This document shows positions 1 to 13,229 of a stretch of DNA of 64,000 nucleotides, one piece after another. Within the stretch, counting starts at the first letter, position 1. Each line of letters opens with the position of its first letter. The notes beneath the pieces were generated by a model. The model saw only the letters and a program-made list of their open reading frames with translations. It was not told where the DNA came from and ran no database searches. The stretch spans positions 25,688,769 through 25,752,768 of the forward strand of contig NC_054872.1 in assembly GCF_018320785.1 (NCBI RefSeq), written 5' to 3'. The translations under genes were made by a program, and so were the position numbers. The stretch comes from Cheilinus undulatus. Lineage: Eukaryota > Chordata > Actinopteri > Labriformes > Labridae.

Positions 1-32
1 AGAGCTCTGTCCTGTCTTTGGTTTGATTCCAG

Positions 33-3000
33 ATCTTTAACTCTGTGTTTAAAAAAGCGATGGAGTGCGCAAAATGGGATGAAGACGTGAGGACCCGAGT
101 GAACACCCTCACTGAAGCCATCACCTATTCTGTATTCCTACACACCAGCCAGGGCCTGTTTGAGAGAGACAAGTTAACCTTCTTGTCACACACTGCCTTC
201 CAGGTGAGGGACTGAGGGCCGCCTCAAAGGTGGGGCCCCCTGTCATCCTCATCAATCAAAGTATTTTTCTGCCCCCACATTAACTTCAATTAAAAGCAGT
301 CAGCAGCACCATACGCTGCTATTGATTACCTCTCACAGTGTCCCTCATGGCTGCTGTTCAGACAGTTGGTTCTGACAGGAGGGCTGGTTCTGATGGCATA
401 ATGCAATTATCTGTCATTGGGCCAACTGTTTTCATCTTAGAAATAGTGCTGCTCTGAAGGCTGTCCTTCATACACTTATTTTACATTCACAGGCCATTAT
501 TCAACCTGTAGGAGTTTGCCTAACCTCTCTTCAAGTTTTGTTGCAGTTTTCAATTATTGTGGAAACGATTGAGAAGAAATCAATACAGCTTGGATCATTA
601 CAAACTGCTCTTGGCCCTTCCCCTCAGATTCTGCTCAAGAAGGGCCTGATTGATCCACAGGAGTTTGACTTCCTGCTTCGTTTCCCCGTGGAGGCCAGCA
701 AAGTTAGTCCTGTGCCCTTCCTCTCGTCTCATGCCTGGGGAGCCATTAAGGTAATGATTACAATAAACTTCATTTATGTCTACTCTCTAAACCAGGTTAC
801 AAAATTTACCTGCAACTAAAGGTACAGTCAAATCTAAGCTGTGATAGAACTGTGATATAACTTCTTCAGAAAAAATAATAATAATTTCATCACTTCAGAC
901 AACTTTCTGTTGCTTCCTGGGGTTTTCACATAATATTATGCTTGTATATAGACAATCTCTACTATGGAGAACTTCAATGGACTTGACAGAGAGGTGGAGA
1001 GCTCACCAAAGCGCTGGAGGAAGATCGTTGAATCCAGCTGCCCTGAAAAGGAAAGACTTCCCCAGGACTGGAAGAACAAAACGTCTCTCCAGAGGCTCAT
1101 TATCCTTCGAGCACTTCGTCCTGATAGAATAACATACACATTAAAGTAAGTCATTGCCTCATTTAAATGTTTTGTCAGCCTTTACTTTCACGTTACTTTA
1201 CCACAATATTTTCTTGCAGGAACTTTGTGGAGGAGAGTATGGGGACAAAATATGTGGAGGCTGTCAGACTGGAATTTGACAAGTTGTATGAGGATAGTGG
1301 TCCATCGACCCCTGTGTTCTTCATCCTCTCGCCTGGAGTAGATCCACTCAAAGATGTCGAAAGACTAGGTACTGTGTATATGTTTCATTATTTACACAGT
1401 CTGTGTCTTAATACTGATAAATATTCTTAATTTTCTTTTTGTGCAGGTTTGAATCTCGATTTTTCCATTGACAAGGGTAATCTGCACAACGTATCACTGG
1501 GACAGGGCCAGGAGGAAGTAGCAGAGAGGGTTCTGAAGAGTGCCTCTGAACTTGGACACTGGGTCATCCTGCAGGTGGGAACCTTTGGGATTATGTTAGT
1601 AAATGACTATAGTGATCCCAGGCTACTCTTCCAGAAGATCTGTAATGCATCTAATGATATTATCTCAACCTGTGAGTGAGAGAAATAAACTCAATTTGGT
1701 TCAATAAAAACCATAATTGGCTGGATAGGCTCCATAAATACTTCTTTTAAAGGAGAAGGCTGCAGACAAGAAAGCCACTTATGGTGTTCTTACTTGTTTA
1801 GAACATAAAAAAGATGTTTTATAGATGGTATCTTTCACAAATAAAACACAAATACTGAAAACAGTAAGATATTTTTTGAGCTGTCAATAGATCAAAAACT
1901 TTAATCAGGATTAATCTCAGAATTTCTGTAGTTAAATGTGATTAATCACATTCTTTAGATCACATTTTAAAATTCCACTATTTTGCATTCAGAACTGCTT
2001 CTGTGTCATTTTGGATTTTTTTTTTACTGTCTTAATAGGAATAATTCATAATAATAATGAATTTGTTGATATTAAAGGAAATAAGGTGACAGTAAAAAGG
2101 TACATGTTTGATAACACAAGGTTGGGATGACTTCTGGCTTGTCCACTGAGCTGTCTGTGGGGTTTTAAAAGTAAATTGAGACATTAATCAGCAATCGTAG
2201 ACTTATTTTATATCAATTCTGTGACTGCAGGGAGACGCTGACAAGGCTTAATGTGTGGAAAGGGACATGAAAGCATGAGATATATAGTTATTAAAAAGTT
2301 AGAGCACTAATTGTGAACCTTGTTTAACTGGGATTAACTTGATATATCTTGATGGACCTAGATATTACTCACAAACATCAGGGAATGTTTTGGTGATATT
2401 TTAAATGTGTTTGTTCACTGATGCAGAATACAGAAAGACATGTTTTAATAAAGATTTTCCACATAAACACAAACATAACTATCAACAAAGTGTTATAAAT
2501 TTGTTTTTTTGTAGTCTGCAACATTCTGTGTGAAATGTTTTTTCTTGTAAATTGCATTTGTTCAGAATGTGCACCTGGTGGCTCGCTGGCTGCCCTCTCT
2601 AGATGCTCTGTTGGAGATGGCAGCGATGGACAGTCACCCAAACTTCAGGGTGTTCATTACTGCTGAACCAGCACCCACATCTGAGCAGCATGTGATCCCT
2701 AGAGGCTTACTGGAGAATGCCATCAAAATCACCAATGAACCTCCAACTGGCATGAATGCCAGTTTGCATGCAGCCCTCAATAACTTCAGCCAAGTTTGTT
2801 GACATTTGAATACATTTAAAATTCTTGAAATTTAATAGATTTTTAACTTAGTTTTCACTGTTATCTGCATTTATCTCCTTTTGCTCTTTCAGGAAACTCT
2901 GGATATGTGCTCCAGGGAGCAGGAGTTCAACTCCATGTTCTTCTCTCTCTGCTTTTTTCATGCCTGTGTCACAGAGCGCCGTAAATTTGGTCCCCAAGGG

Positions 3001-6000
3001 TGGAACCACAATTACCCCTTCAGCATTGGAGACCTTAACATTTCTGCCAGTGTCTTGTACAACTACTTAGAGGCCAACAACAAAGTGTGTTGAATACTAT
3101 TTTAAAAATATTTCAGTTTTTAATTCATTTATGGATACAAGTTTTAATTTGTTTTTACTACTAACTTCTTAGGCAGTGTAAATTTATAATGATAATGGTG
3201 TTTGCACTTTGCAGCAGCATTATTGTCAGACTTAAATGCTGAATTACTCCGTGCCTGCTTATTGAAATCTTTTGTTCTAATGTTATTTGTGAAAAATGTC
3301 CATTCCCGTCTTTTCTCACATCTCTTCTCTTATTACCACACAACCTATAATTTAGCTTAATTTCATGAAGACAAAAAATCCATTCTTAGGGTGCTGCACC
3401 CCTCACAACTCCTAATGCATTTCTCCTAGAACTCCTATTACTCTGGTCACAACCAATTATGCCTCTGAGGTATTCTGCCCTCCAAAAACGAATGTCCTTC
3501 ATTATGTTAACCAAACAGTAACCTGTATGTGCGTATACAGAGAATTCATTAAGAGGGCAATGAAGCGTAATCCTAAATGTAATTACATGCAGCCAATGTG
3601 ACAGTTCACAACGCTACATAAGTGATCACTGCAATTAGAGCTGATGAAGGAAGCAATTTGCAAAACAATACAGGTACAAATGATTGTGAACCTCCAGCTT
3701 TTGTAATTTGTTATGAATCACAGTTTCTTTTCATCCTCCTTCACCCTCACGGATCATAATCTCCCACTGTGAGAAAGAGTCTTCTGTCATACATTAGATC
3801 AGTGTGTGTAAAGAAACATAATTCTGTTATATTATCCTACCTTTATCATCATTATAAGAGCTCATTTAGGAAGTGATCACACAGTTACTGCACAAAGTTT
3901 CAAAAGAGGAAAGGATCCATGTAGGAAAAACAATACTTATGAGCTATAAACTTTCTTGTGATATTATCCTGATCTGATATTATTTGTAAACAATTTTCAA
4001 TCCTTGTCTTCAGTTATTAATTCATTATTGTTTTAATGATTGAAATGCTGCATGTTCCTTGAATATTTGCATGGCCATTTAAGATAGTGTCTATTTTAGT
4101 CTATGCAGGTTCCCTGGCAGGACTTGTGTTACCTTTTTGGGGAGATCATGTATGGAGGACACATCACCAATGACTGGGATAGGAGATTGTGTATGACATA
4201 CCTACGGGAGTTCATGCATCCTAAAATGGTAAGCCAGACTTTTTTCATGCTATAAGAGTGAAGTACATATATGTTTGTGTGTGTGAGTTTGGTTTAAAAA
4301 AAAAAAAAATTTTTGAAACTTTTATTTATCAAAATATCGAGAGTCCTAAAAGCACTGCTTGTTTAATTGGATATTAACCAAAGTTCAATTGCATTTAAGT
4401 TTACTATGCCAAGTTATGAATAAAATCTTTAAAGCTGTGTTGAAATTGTCACTGTTGTAGTTCAGTTAAAGGGTGCCCTCTTGGGACGTAAACCTAAACT
4501 GCAACAGTGAGCTTCAATCTTTATCATTGCTGTTTTTTTCCATCTTCAAATTGTAAATGTTACCTCTCTTCTATTTCTTTACATTCTGCTCAACTTCCTT
4601 TATACACAAGCATTATTAAGTTGTTGTTAATGTTCAAAGTTATTTTTATTGTCCCCAAGGGGCAGTAACATACAAAACTTCTCAAAAACTATATGAATGA
4701 CTGGAAAAAAATCAGACACATCAGACAGAAAAACTATAACGGTGGCTAAAAATCACAAATGAATAAGTATTTTATTGAGCTATTCTAAAGGCTAATGGCA
4801 GAAAAACAAAAATCAGAGTCTGTTTGTCCTAAATGGCAGAAGGACATACAGTGACTATAAAAAGTATTTTCCCCCTTGGATGCTTTACTTTTTAACTGAT
4901 TCATCTATTATGGTCAATATAATTTGGCATGTTTGACAAAAAAAGATACAAAAAGCTCTTCATTGTCATAGGGGAAATGGTTTCTACAAAGTGATGTCAA
5001 TTAAACAAAAATATGTAAGGTGAAATAAGTGACTGCATAGATCTTCACCCCCTTTAACCCCCTATTTCAGTCAGATGGAGCTTTATGACTAAATTAACTA
5101 TGACTAATTTCTTTATGAATTCTGGAATGGTGAAGAAGGGATAGTCATATGTCTGAGTGGATATGGAGATATATATGGAACAAGTAGTTGTTTTGGTGGA
5201 AAATCGAAATGAACACATGTAAAAATAAATTGAAACCAGTGAAACTGTCGTTTCTGTTGAAGCCAGTTGAGCGAGTCAAACATAAAGCAGTGGTGTGTTC
5301 TATATGGACATCTCAAAACAGATCTACAGAGGGAGTTATGTAAAGTATTTAAGGGTTTTATGATTTTGTCTCTGAAGTGTTTTGATAAACAATGTCAACA
5401 TAGTATATGATGGGAAAAATAAGTTGTGAAATTAATCTCTTCTTTACTTGAAATGAAAAGCAATTAATTGAGTAATACAGCATACCCGGACACTAATATA
5501 ATCAATATGTGGTTTGAATGAGAGCTCAGGGTCAATCCAGAGTCGCAGATATTTAAAAACATCCACTCTCTCAAGTGGAGACCCATCATTAAAGCTAATT
5601 AACAAAGAGGGAAAACATGACATACTATGTTTGGAGCCAAAAATCATACCACAGGATTTATTTTTGTTGAGAACAAGCTTGTTGTTGGAGAACCAGTTTG
5701 GGTGAGATGGAAATCAGACCGTGAAGAGTTTTGGATTTGTATTATATCTGAATTGGCATAGTACATGACAGTATCATCAGCATAGAGATAGACATGACAA
5801 TTTGAAAATATTTGTGAGAGATCGTTGATAAAAATTGAGAAAAGAAGTGGTCCCAATGTAGAGCCTTGTGGCACCCCTGTATTAACCAAAGTACAACTGG
5901 ACTGAGAGACATTAAAGTGATGAGATGATGAGACCAAAATGGTGCCTTTTGGCAATCGGACAAGATGCTATGTTTGGCTGACACCAAAAACTGTCCATCT

Positions 6001-8401
6001 GCACAAATACACCATCCCCACTGTAAAGCACAGTGGTGGCAGCATCATTCTGTGGGGATGCTTCTCAACAATGGGCCCTGGAAGACTGGTAAAGGTAGAG
6101 GGAAGAATGAATGCAGTAAAATATAGAAAAATCCTGGAGGACAAACTTATTCAGTCTGCAAGAGAACTACAGATTGGGAGAAACTTTATTTTCACCAAGA
6201 CAATTACCTGAAGAAAACAGTGAAAGCTATACAGCAAGGGGATGATTTGATCATCCAGGATTTACTGGGTCTATTTAAGAGTTCTGAGATTGAATTAATC
6301 AACCAGGTCAGTCAGAGGAGTGCAACAAGTTTTTGATTTGGCAAGGCAACCGATTCCTGTTTTTTAAATTAAGTGAACAATAAAAGCAAATAAAGAGAAT
6401 GTAAAAACAGATTCAATGCAAGAACAAAACATTTTCATAAAAACGCATTCGTAGTGTCTCTTCAGTTTACAGATCCTTCAATTGGACTTTTCTGTTTCAA
6501 TCCCCCAGAAAACTGCCTCTATAAACAAGCTAAATGCCACAGTTTTTAAAAGCAGAAGGGATTTAGACGATCAAAAGCTTGTCAGTGTATTTTCATGTCA
6601 TGGTCACACTTGCACTTCTGTCATTCATATGAAATTGTAAAAGACAAACACAGGCCACACTTGCTTAATCAAAGCTTTGCTGTGATTAATGAGGTACTTC
6701 TGGTTGTATGTTTTAGCATTGTGTATTAAATTTTGTGCCGTATGCATTCTTATTTTTGGATCCTCATATTTTCAATCCATAGTTTGAAGGTGAACTCTTC
6801 CTGTGCCCCGGGTTCATGGCTCCTCCATTCATGGACTATAGTGGCTACCACAGTTATATAGACAAACATCTCCCACCTGAGAGCCCTACTCTGTATGGTC
6901 TTCACCCAAATGCTGAGCTGGAATGCCTCACTGTCACCTCAGACAATCTCCTGAGGTCTCTACTGGAACTGCAGCCTCAGGACTCCTCCAGAGGAGAGGG
7001 GGTTGCTCAGAGCACAGAAGAGAGAGTGAGGAGGCACAAAAAACTGTTACAGCGAAAGTAATGGGGAGTACACTAATAAGCAACTTGAACATTTAAATAA
7101 TGTTTTTCAGGTCAAGTCTGTCATTGAAGGAATCCTTGAGAAGCTTCCTGAGGAGTATGACATGGCAGAGATTGCCTCAAAGACGGCAGAGCGAAGCCCC
7201 TATGTTCAAGTTTGTTTGCAGGAGTGTGAGCGCATGAATGTTCTGCTGGCTGAAATTAAAAAATCCCTTAATGAACTTGATCTTGGCCTGAAGGTACTGT
7301 CATTATCATGCATAAATATGCTTTGATCAGCAGTCAGACTGTTGGTATTACCAAGGTTTTATTTATCCACAGGGAGAACTCACCTTCTCCTCTAGAATGG
7401 AGACCCTACAGGCAGCCCTGTTCAGTGACTCCATCCCAGATTCTTGGGCCAGACTGGCTTATCCCTCCACTAAAACACTGGCACACTGGTATCTACTTTT
7501 TTTCCAAAATCATCTTTACTACCAGCCACAATTTATTATTGGCTTTCTAATTTTTTTCTTGTGACACAACAATGTTCATCAATGCAAACTCTCCGTCGTT
7601 GTGGTTGAAAAATGTCTTCATGCATGAAGGGTGTGTCTTCTTGACAAGATTTAAAGCCTGTGTCATACCATACTTTAATTTTTTCCCTTTAGGTTCAGTG
7701 ATCTGATCTGTAGCTGTCGAGAGCTGGACAGCTGGACTCAAGATTTAGTTCTTCCTGCAGTTGTTTGGCTATCAGGACTTTTCAACCCACAGTCTTTCCT
7801 CACTGGTGAAGTCAAATACTCAAAAGCAAAGAGAGATCATTTATATGACATGTGCAACAAAGACATCAGACGTATTAACATGCAGACGTTCTTTCCAGCT
7901 GTGCTGCAGAGTATCGCTCGCAAGAATGAGTGGCCTCTTGACAAGATGACTCTGACTGTGGATGTAACAAAAAAGACAAAAGACGACTTTGGACATCCAC
8001 CACGGGAGGGATCCTACATTCATGGACTCTATATTGAAGGTAAGATAGTATGACTGCTTTAACATTCCTTTTTATACTGCAGTCAAGATTAACTATGTTT
8101 TTTAACTGCATTTTGAATATTGGTAAAAATGAGCATGTCCTGTGCCCGATTAGGAGCTAGCTGGGACACTCAGACTGGACTCATCTCTGAGGCAGTTTTG
8201 AGGGATCTGACTCCAACTATGCCAGTGCTGTATGTGAGAGCTGTGCCGGCAGAGGAGCAAGAGCTGAAGAATACCTATGAGTGTCCGGTGTACGGCACAA
8301 AGCAGCGAGGGACCACATATGTGTGGACCCTTCACCTCAGAACCAAACAGCCTCCTGCAAAATGGATTGTTGCTGGGGTAGCACTACTGCTGTCTGTGTG
8401 A
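33..8401 (+). CDS. dnah11: Axonemal dynein heavy chain (DNAH11-like), C-terminal exons, 5' end outside window
   Basis: This encodes the C-terminal 782 residues of an outer-arm dynein heavy chain, part of the ATP-driven motor of motile cilia. Coding exons: 33-203, 628-750, 952-1145, 1220-1368, 1447-1574, 2566-2793, 2893-3084, 4109-4228, 6783-7025, 7111-7293, 7373-7488, 7693-7805, 7899-8039, 8154-8401. All introns are GT-AG and the phases join to 783 codons with the stop at 8399. The AAA6/C-terminal family motifs are visible: [98 protein letters not shown] and [16 protein letters not shown]. The end ([10 protein letters not shown], then [11 protein letters not shown]) is typical of the DNAH9/11/17 clade and unlike inner-arm chains such as DNAH7. 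I chose DNAH11 because rapgef5 is the neighbour, so the paralogue call is weaker than the family call. The AAA1-4 P-loops lie upstream of the window. Confidence 0.93.
1880..2345. repeat. Degenerate ATTAATC-rich repeat in a dynein intron
   Basis: Within the 991-bp intron 1575-2565, several copies of ATTAATC/GATTAAT words occur near 1905-1950 and again near 2330-2340, partly as inverted copies. Clustering of GATTAATC words is seen in some fish DNA-transposon remnants. The ends are indistinct and no coding sequence is present. Confidence 0.3.
4849..6260 (+). mobile_element. Tc1/mariner-like element remnant, interrupted by a LINE fragment
   Basis: The left terminus at 4849 (CAGTGACTATAAAAAGTATT) follows a TA dinucleotide and matches the end of the element at 27863. 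About 250 bp of subterminal sequence follows. Transposase sequence resumes at about 5928 with DETKMVPFG, then [16 protein letters not shown] and [12 protein letters not shown]; the readable part ends near 6211. Between these pieces lies a reverse-transcriptase fragment in the opposite orientation, so the LINE probably landed in the Tc1 copy. The right terminal repeat is not recognisable and the transposase N-terminal half is missing, so the copy is dead. It sits inside the dynein intron 4229-6782. Confidence 0.75.
5100..5927 (-). mobile_element. Non-LTR retrotransposon (LINE) reverse-transcriptase fragment
   Basis: Read on the minus strand, 5955 to 5444 gives reverse-transcriptase motifs: [20 protein letters not shown] followed by LYADDTVMY, with the catalytic ADD of domain C. 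A second segment, beginning GSKHSMSC, corresponds to the region after the catalytic core. The fragment is broken by frameshifts and has no endonuclease domain. The boundaries are approximate, set by where the surrounding Tc1 sequence stops and restarts. The motif spacing suggests a jockey/L2/Rex1-type LINE; the exact clade needs alignment. Confidence 0.7.
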
Positions 8402-9140
8402 GTCATTCAGAGAATTTCAGTCAGGTCTTTGATAATTCCTAATCATGTTATCTTGCAAATAGTCTAAGTATTACATCATGTGAAGCAACCATTTAACTTT
8501 TTATTAATCATGTTTTCTTGATATTACTAAATCTGGCCTACTCCTTTAATCTTGTATAACCTCCATTGTATCCAGTCTGGTTCAGGCTTGACAATACTGA
8601 CATTGTAGAGCATCAGTGTCTTTTTGTTTTAGATTTAAGATGATAATGTGAACAAAGAGGTGCAGATGCATTTTTAGATACTGCTGAACCTGTTATGTCT
8701 GTGTCCCACACTGTTGAACGTCTCCCTTGAGATGGTTCAGTCTGGCCATGATTTGTTGGGAGCTTATGTCTCCATTTTTGACCATGTAATTCTGGATTGG
8801 GAGCATATTTTATTGGAAGGTCAAGATTGAAAAAGCGCTTCAGGTGCCCTCTACTAACTGAATGATACACAATGCCGTCTGGAGGGATCCCGCACAGAAT
8901 TCCCAGGAGATGATGTGCATGGTCGCTATTGACTTTTAAATGAGGTGCATTTGACATTGACCTTTTGTAGGGCAGAGGCAGAATACTAACAGAGCAGTGT
9001 AATTCATCCCGGCGGGCCTGTTGGAGAAACCTATTCAAAGGCACTGATGGCTTTCTATGAGAAGGAAACACATCAGATTACCCATCCTTTATCTGTCTGT
9101 GCTCTCTGTGAAATTATTAACTTCATACTAACCAAATAAA
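8402..9140 (+). other. Probable 3' UTR of the dynein gene
   Basis: This non-coding sequence follows the dynein stop codon. The first good AATAAA on the plus strand is at 9135-9140, about 735 bp past the stop, and is a candidate polyadenylation signal. A 152-codon open frame runs antisense at 8613-9071 and is discussed under findings. Confidence 0.35.
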
Positions 9141-10639
9141 ACATTTAACTCCAAATGAGTCCAAGAAACAATATCTTATACAAACCGTTATCTGTTTATT
9201 GATGTAAATAGACAAGCTGGAATGTGATTGTGCTGATATATTTAAGATGTGCACAGACAAATTACACATTTAAAATGTCCTGTTTGTCAGAAATACATTA
9301 AAATATACAGAAGGGGCTCCAGAGATAAGGTTGCAATCATGCAGCAGTTTTCCACCTTCCAATAAAATATCCACACAAAGCTTAGGTGTTCACAGGGAAA
9401 TTTGAGCAGACACTAAAGTATTGAATAAAATATGATGCATTTTTTGTGTCAGTACCAGTTATTGTGTGTCAGAAAACAAACTTGATGATGTTTATCATCA
9501 TGTTAAGACAGAAGCACAGCTGGTGTAATATTATCTACTAAGATGAACGTGACCTTTTGATGTAAAATTACAACCCCTGAATCACAGATATTTCTTGTTG
9601 ATAGAAATCAGATCTCTAATCTTCTTAAATGAGATTTTTCTCCAACACTAATAACTGCTGTTGCTCTTAATTTCTCTGGCTGCAGACACATGGTGTATTG
9701 TATCGCATGGGGGAAATGAAGAACCGGTTTCCTGTAGATTCTCTTCATCTGCCCTCTCTTCCTCTCATTAGCACGACACGGCAGCTAGCTACTCATTTGG
9801 TGACAGGGAAATGATACAGTGCTTGCAGTGTTTGGGAGGAAATGGCAGGGTACAGGGCCCATCGCAGCAGGGGTCGTGCCACAGATAGTCATGTTAAAGG
9901 GCAAGCAGGACACCTGGTTAAAGTCAGCAAGGGCATCTGGGACATGGCTCTGCCTCATGGCACTGAGAAAGACATTGTGTACTTATGGCTTTATTACCAC
10001 AATTTTTAAACAAAGATGCACCTTTTTACTCTTTACCTCTTGTTATAAGAGGAAACAGCTCATTAATTAAGATACACGTGCACTGTCAGTGAAATGTAAG
10101 ATATACCAAAGTTAAATATTCTAGATACCAAAACCAAAATTCAAATCTATATTCTCAAAACAAGTTAAGATTCTTTGAGTATGACAAACCTTCAAGAGGG
10201 ACCGTATGGCAAATTATGAAATTATGATCAAATTACTTATTTTCCTCTTTGAAAATAAAATGTTTGTATTGTTCATAAGATTTTGGCAATAGATTTACAA
10301 CAAAGTTTAGTAAAAATAACTCATTCAGGCATTGAAAGCTCATGCTCTTTAATCAAGCTCTTTAATAGTCTTTCACACAAAATACAGAGCTGGAATCCCT
10401 TATTTTTCTGTCTTTGTGCTGTGAAACACCACCTTGATACCAACCTTTAAGTAGCAAGCTTATATTGGAATTGTTTAAACAGTAAGAGTCAGTTAACTCA
10501 CTAATAGTCTTGTTTCCTCAATAGTTTGAATATAAGTCCATTTATGACCTAATAAAGTTTTATAAAAGCTTTACATTTTGTTTTAGCAGTGCACAAGAAT
10601 TGATGAATACTTAAAGGTGTTACTGACTGTTTTGTTTGC
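9141..10639. other. Intergenic, nothing recognised
   Basis: AT-rich sequence between the convergent dynein and rapgef5 genes. I saw no exon-like open frame with splice sites and no recognisable repeat. Confidence 0.5.
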
Positions 10640-11060
10640 CTGCTTGTTTGAATAGTTAACATTGTGATTTTATTTATTCATTGTTTGTATTTATCTATTT
10701 TTTAATGTTATATTTGAAGGCTTGCTGCCCATTGAAGAAGAGATTTTTAATCTCAGCAAGCTTTTCCTTGGTTAAATAAAGGTCAAATAAGATAAATGTA
10801 TTAGAGATATAGGACAGTGGAATTGGCTGGAAACAGGGATAAGAGAGTGGGGAATGTCTGGCAGTGAAAGAGCCACAGGCCAGACTTGAGCCCAGGCCTC
10901 CAAAGTATACGGGCTGCAACCTATCCATGAATTCAAATCGTAACCCCAATTTCCACAATTTTTCATCTGCTAAAATGTGTTTCATAAACAAGATGCAGTT
11001 CATGACCAACTATTGGGTCCTGACCCACCAGTTGAGAACCACTGCACTAGACCATCTGCG
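10640..11060 (+). repeat. Fish interspersed repeat remnants
   Basis: Near 10725-10795 the sequence reads as a 'GAGATTTTTAATCTCAGCAAG...GGTTAAATAAAGGTCAAATAA' tail, a 3' end widespread in fish genomes. Immediately downstream, ending near 11047, is 'CCCACCAGTTGAGAACCACTG', the end of another common fish repeat. Both are short and non-coding. Confidence 0.5.
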
Positions 11061-13229
11061 CCCCAATTTTGTACTTGTAAATGAGCTATATAATGTTAAT
11101 GTTTAAAAAAGGCGAAATGGTGAAATACCCTTTGTAGCCACAGTGAGGCAGCAGTGCCCCCCTGAAGACAGAAAAGGCAGATGAGTCAACATTAGGTTGA
11201 AATTGAGTATAAATATAGTTTATTTCACAAAGAAGTAAATGTTACAGTTGTTGAATGAATATTGAGAAGACTGATTAAGAACAGGGCCAAGCTTGCCTCT
11301 GGTTGCAAATTAGACAATACATTGTTTGTCTTGTTCATGTTTAATGCCTCTCCTCTGTTTTGATTTCTTATGACTGAATCAGTGTTGCTTGTGACCTGCT
11401 ATACACACTATAACAAACTTCTCATCAAGTCTTGTCTGTCCTTTAACTATGTTAATTACCACAGCACCTGAGGAGATTTCTTCATAATAAGTTCAATCAG
11501 CACAGTGTAATTAATGTCTACCTTCATGAAATTCATCTGAGGCATTCATTTTTTTTTACAGCTGTCACTTTGAATTTTTTTCTCTAAAATGCATACATGT
11601 ATGCAAACTATCTTTTACAATGAGCCGTTCATGAGGAAAAAACGTTTGTTACATGCACTGTTGAAAGTGGTGGTCAATCCATGGTTCACCCAATCATGCA
11701 GACCAGCCAAATCCGTGCGTACAAGAGAATAAAAATAAAATCAGTCTAAGTATTCAAAGAGCAAATAAATAATTCTGAACTTAATAAATATCCTTAACCA
11801 GAATTAAACAAATATATACAATATAAACAACTGTACAACGTTGATGATAAAAATGAAAATAAGACAAATACTGTTTTCTGTGTAAAAGTGACTTTGAAAT
11901 CCAAAATATACAAATAAAAATTCAAGAATATAACAATAAAAAAGTCAGTCTACAACACTTTACACAATACTTAATATGACCTATCCTTACTTTGAAGTGA
12001 GAGTTGTCCATCATCCAGATCATTTAATAAATACTTCATCTTCTATGACTACATACTGTACAATAGGCTGACTACCTTTAGTTTGATTTCACAAGGTGCT
12101 GGAGTACTGAATTCTGCTATTGCTCTTTTCTCATAGGAACTGTTAAACCACTTAACAAACAAACGTCCTCTACTGTCTGTTTACCACGATCAGCTGTAGG
12201 TCAGTGGTGACCAAGGATTTGATATGACGAGCAATTTTTCGGTAAAATAACTCCAAGACAGAGACAGAGTGGGTCTGCTGCTTAATTTAACTGATTGTCC
12301 ACAGCACAACTTATACCAAAGTTTTTCAAAATATCAGCTATTAGCATTAGTAACTTTAAATGGCATTCCTATTGTTTGGCACTCAAAACACCTGATTATA
12401 TCTCTCACAGGACACACAAGCATTAACTTTCTGACAAAACATACAAATACTGTGATCTTATCATTTAAACCATCTTACACTGCACTTTAAGGTTAAACAA
12501 CAGAAAAATACATGAAAAGACAACCATGTGAAAACTATATTTAAATAGGCTTAAGATTAACAATCATTTGAAGTTTAGCTTGTTGTGCAAACATGAAGCT
12601 AATTTATAGCTGTGTGGGTGACCTGGTAGAGGAACATCTGGATTAAGTTGAAGTCTGAGGGAACAGATGTGTGTGAACAGTAACTATTGAAATACTCTTT
12701 GGTAAAAACTGATGGAACTACCTCTGAAAATACAAAACATACATGCAACTTTTCCAAGGTCGCACAAAAGTAGCCTGTGTTCAGCACCATGCTTGTTTGC
12801 ATGTTTTCTGTTACATTTTGTTATATGGGCAATTATGCAAACATTCTTCTCTAACTAACCACTGACTCTCCACAAGGGGGAGCTGTTGGGTCTTTGTCAG
12901 AACAGCCATACACCTGCCATACAGTGCAGTTGAAGTGACACTGATGTGCTGCCAAACTGTGTGATGATATTTACTTCAATGTTTTTAACAGTAGTATTGG
13001 ATCTCAGGAGCTGTTCAGGCTTTTTTACTTGTAAGCACTGATCATTTCATTTGCCACATTTTCCATCTCTGTTGTTTCCTGATACAGTGGCTCCCTCCTG
13101 TGGCTAGCTGAGGTCATTAAGTGTCCTGTGATTGCCGCCTTGTGTCCTGAGAGATAGATGAGACAGTGAAAGATTGCTCCTTGGCGATCTGACTCAGTGG
13201 GTATAGTGCAGAGAAAAAAAAGTTGCTCT
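11061..13229 (-). other. Intergenic / probable rapgef5 3' UTR
   Basis: This follows the rapgef5 stop on the minus strand. An AATAAA on that strand lies at 11219-11224, 2 kb past the stop, so much of the stretch may be 3' UTR; the true end is unknown. No other gene or clear repeat was seen. Confidence 0.3.

Noticed and set aside
547-627. In-frame extension upstream of the second dynein exon
   Set aside because: The CCCTTCCCCTCAG acceptor at 627 gives the exact family junction TAFQ-ILLKK; the upstream open frame adds residues absent from all dyneins I know.
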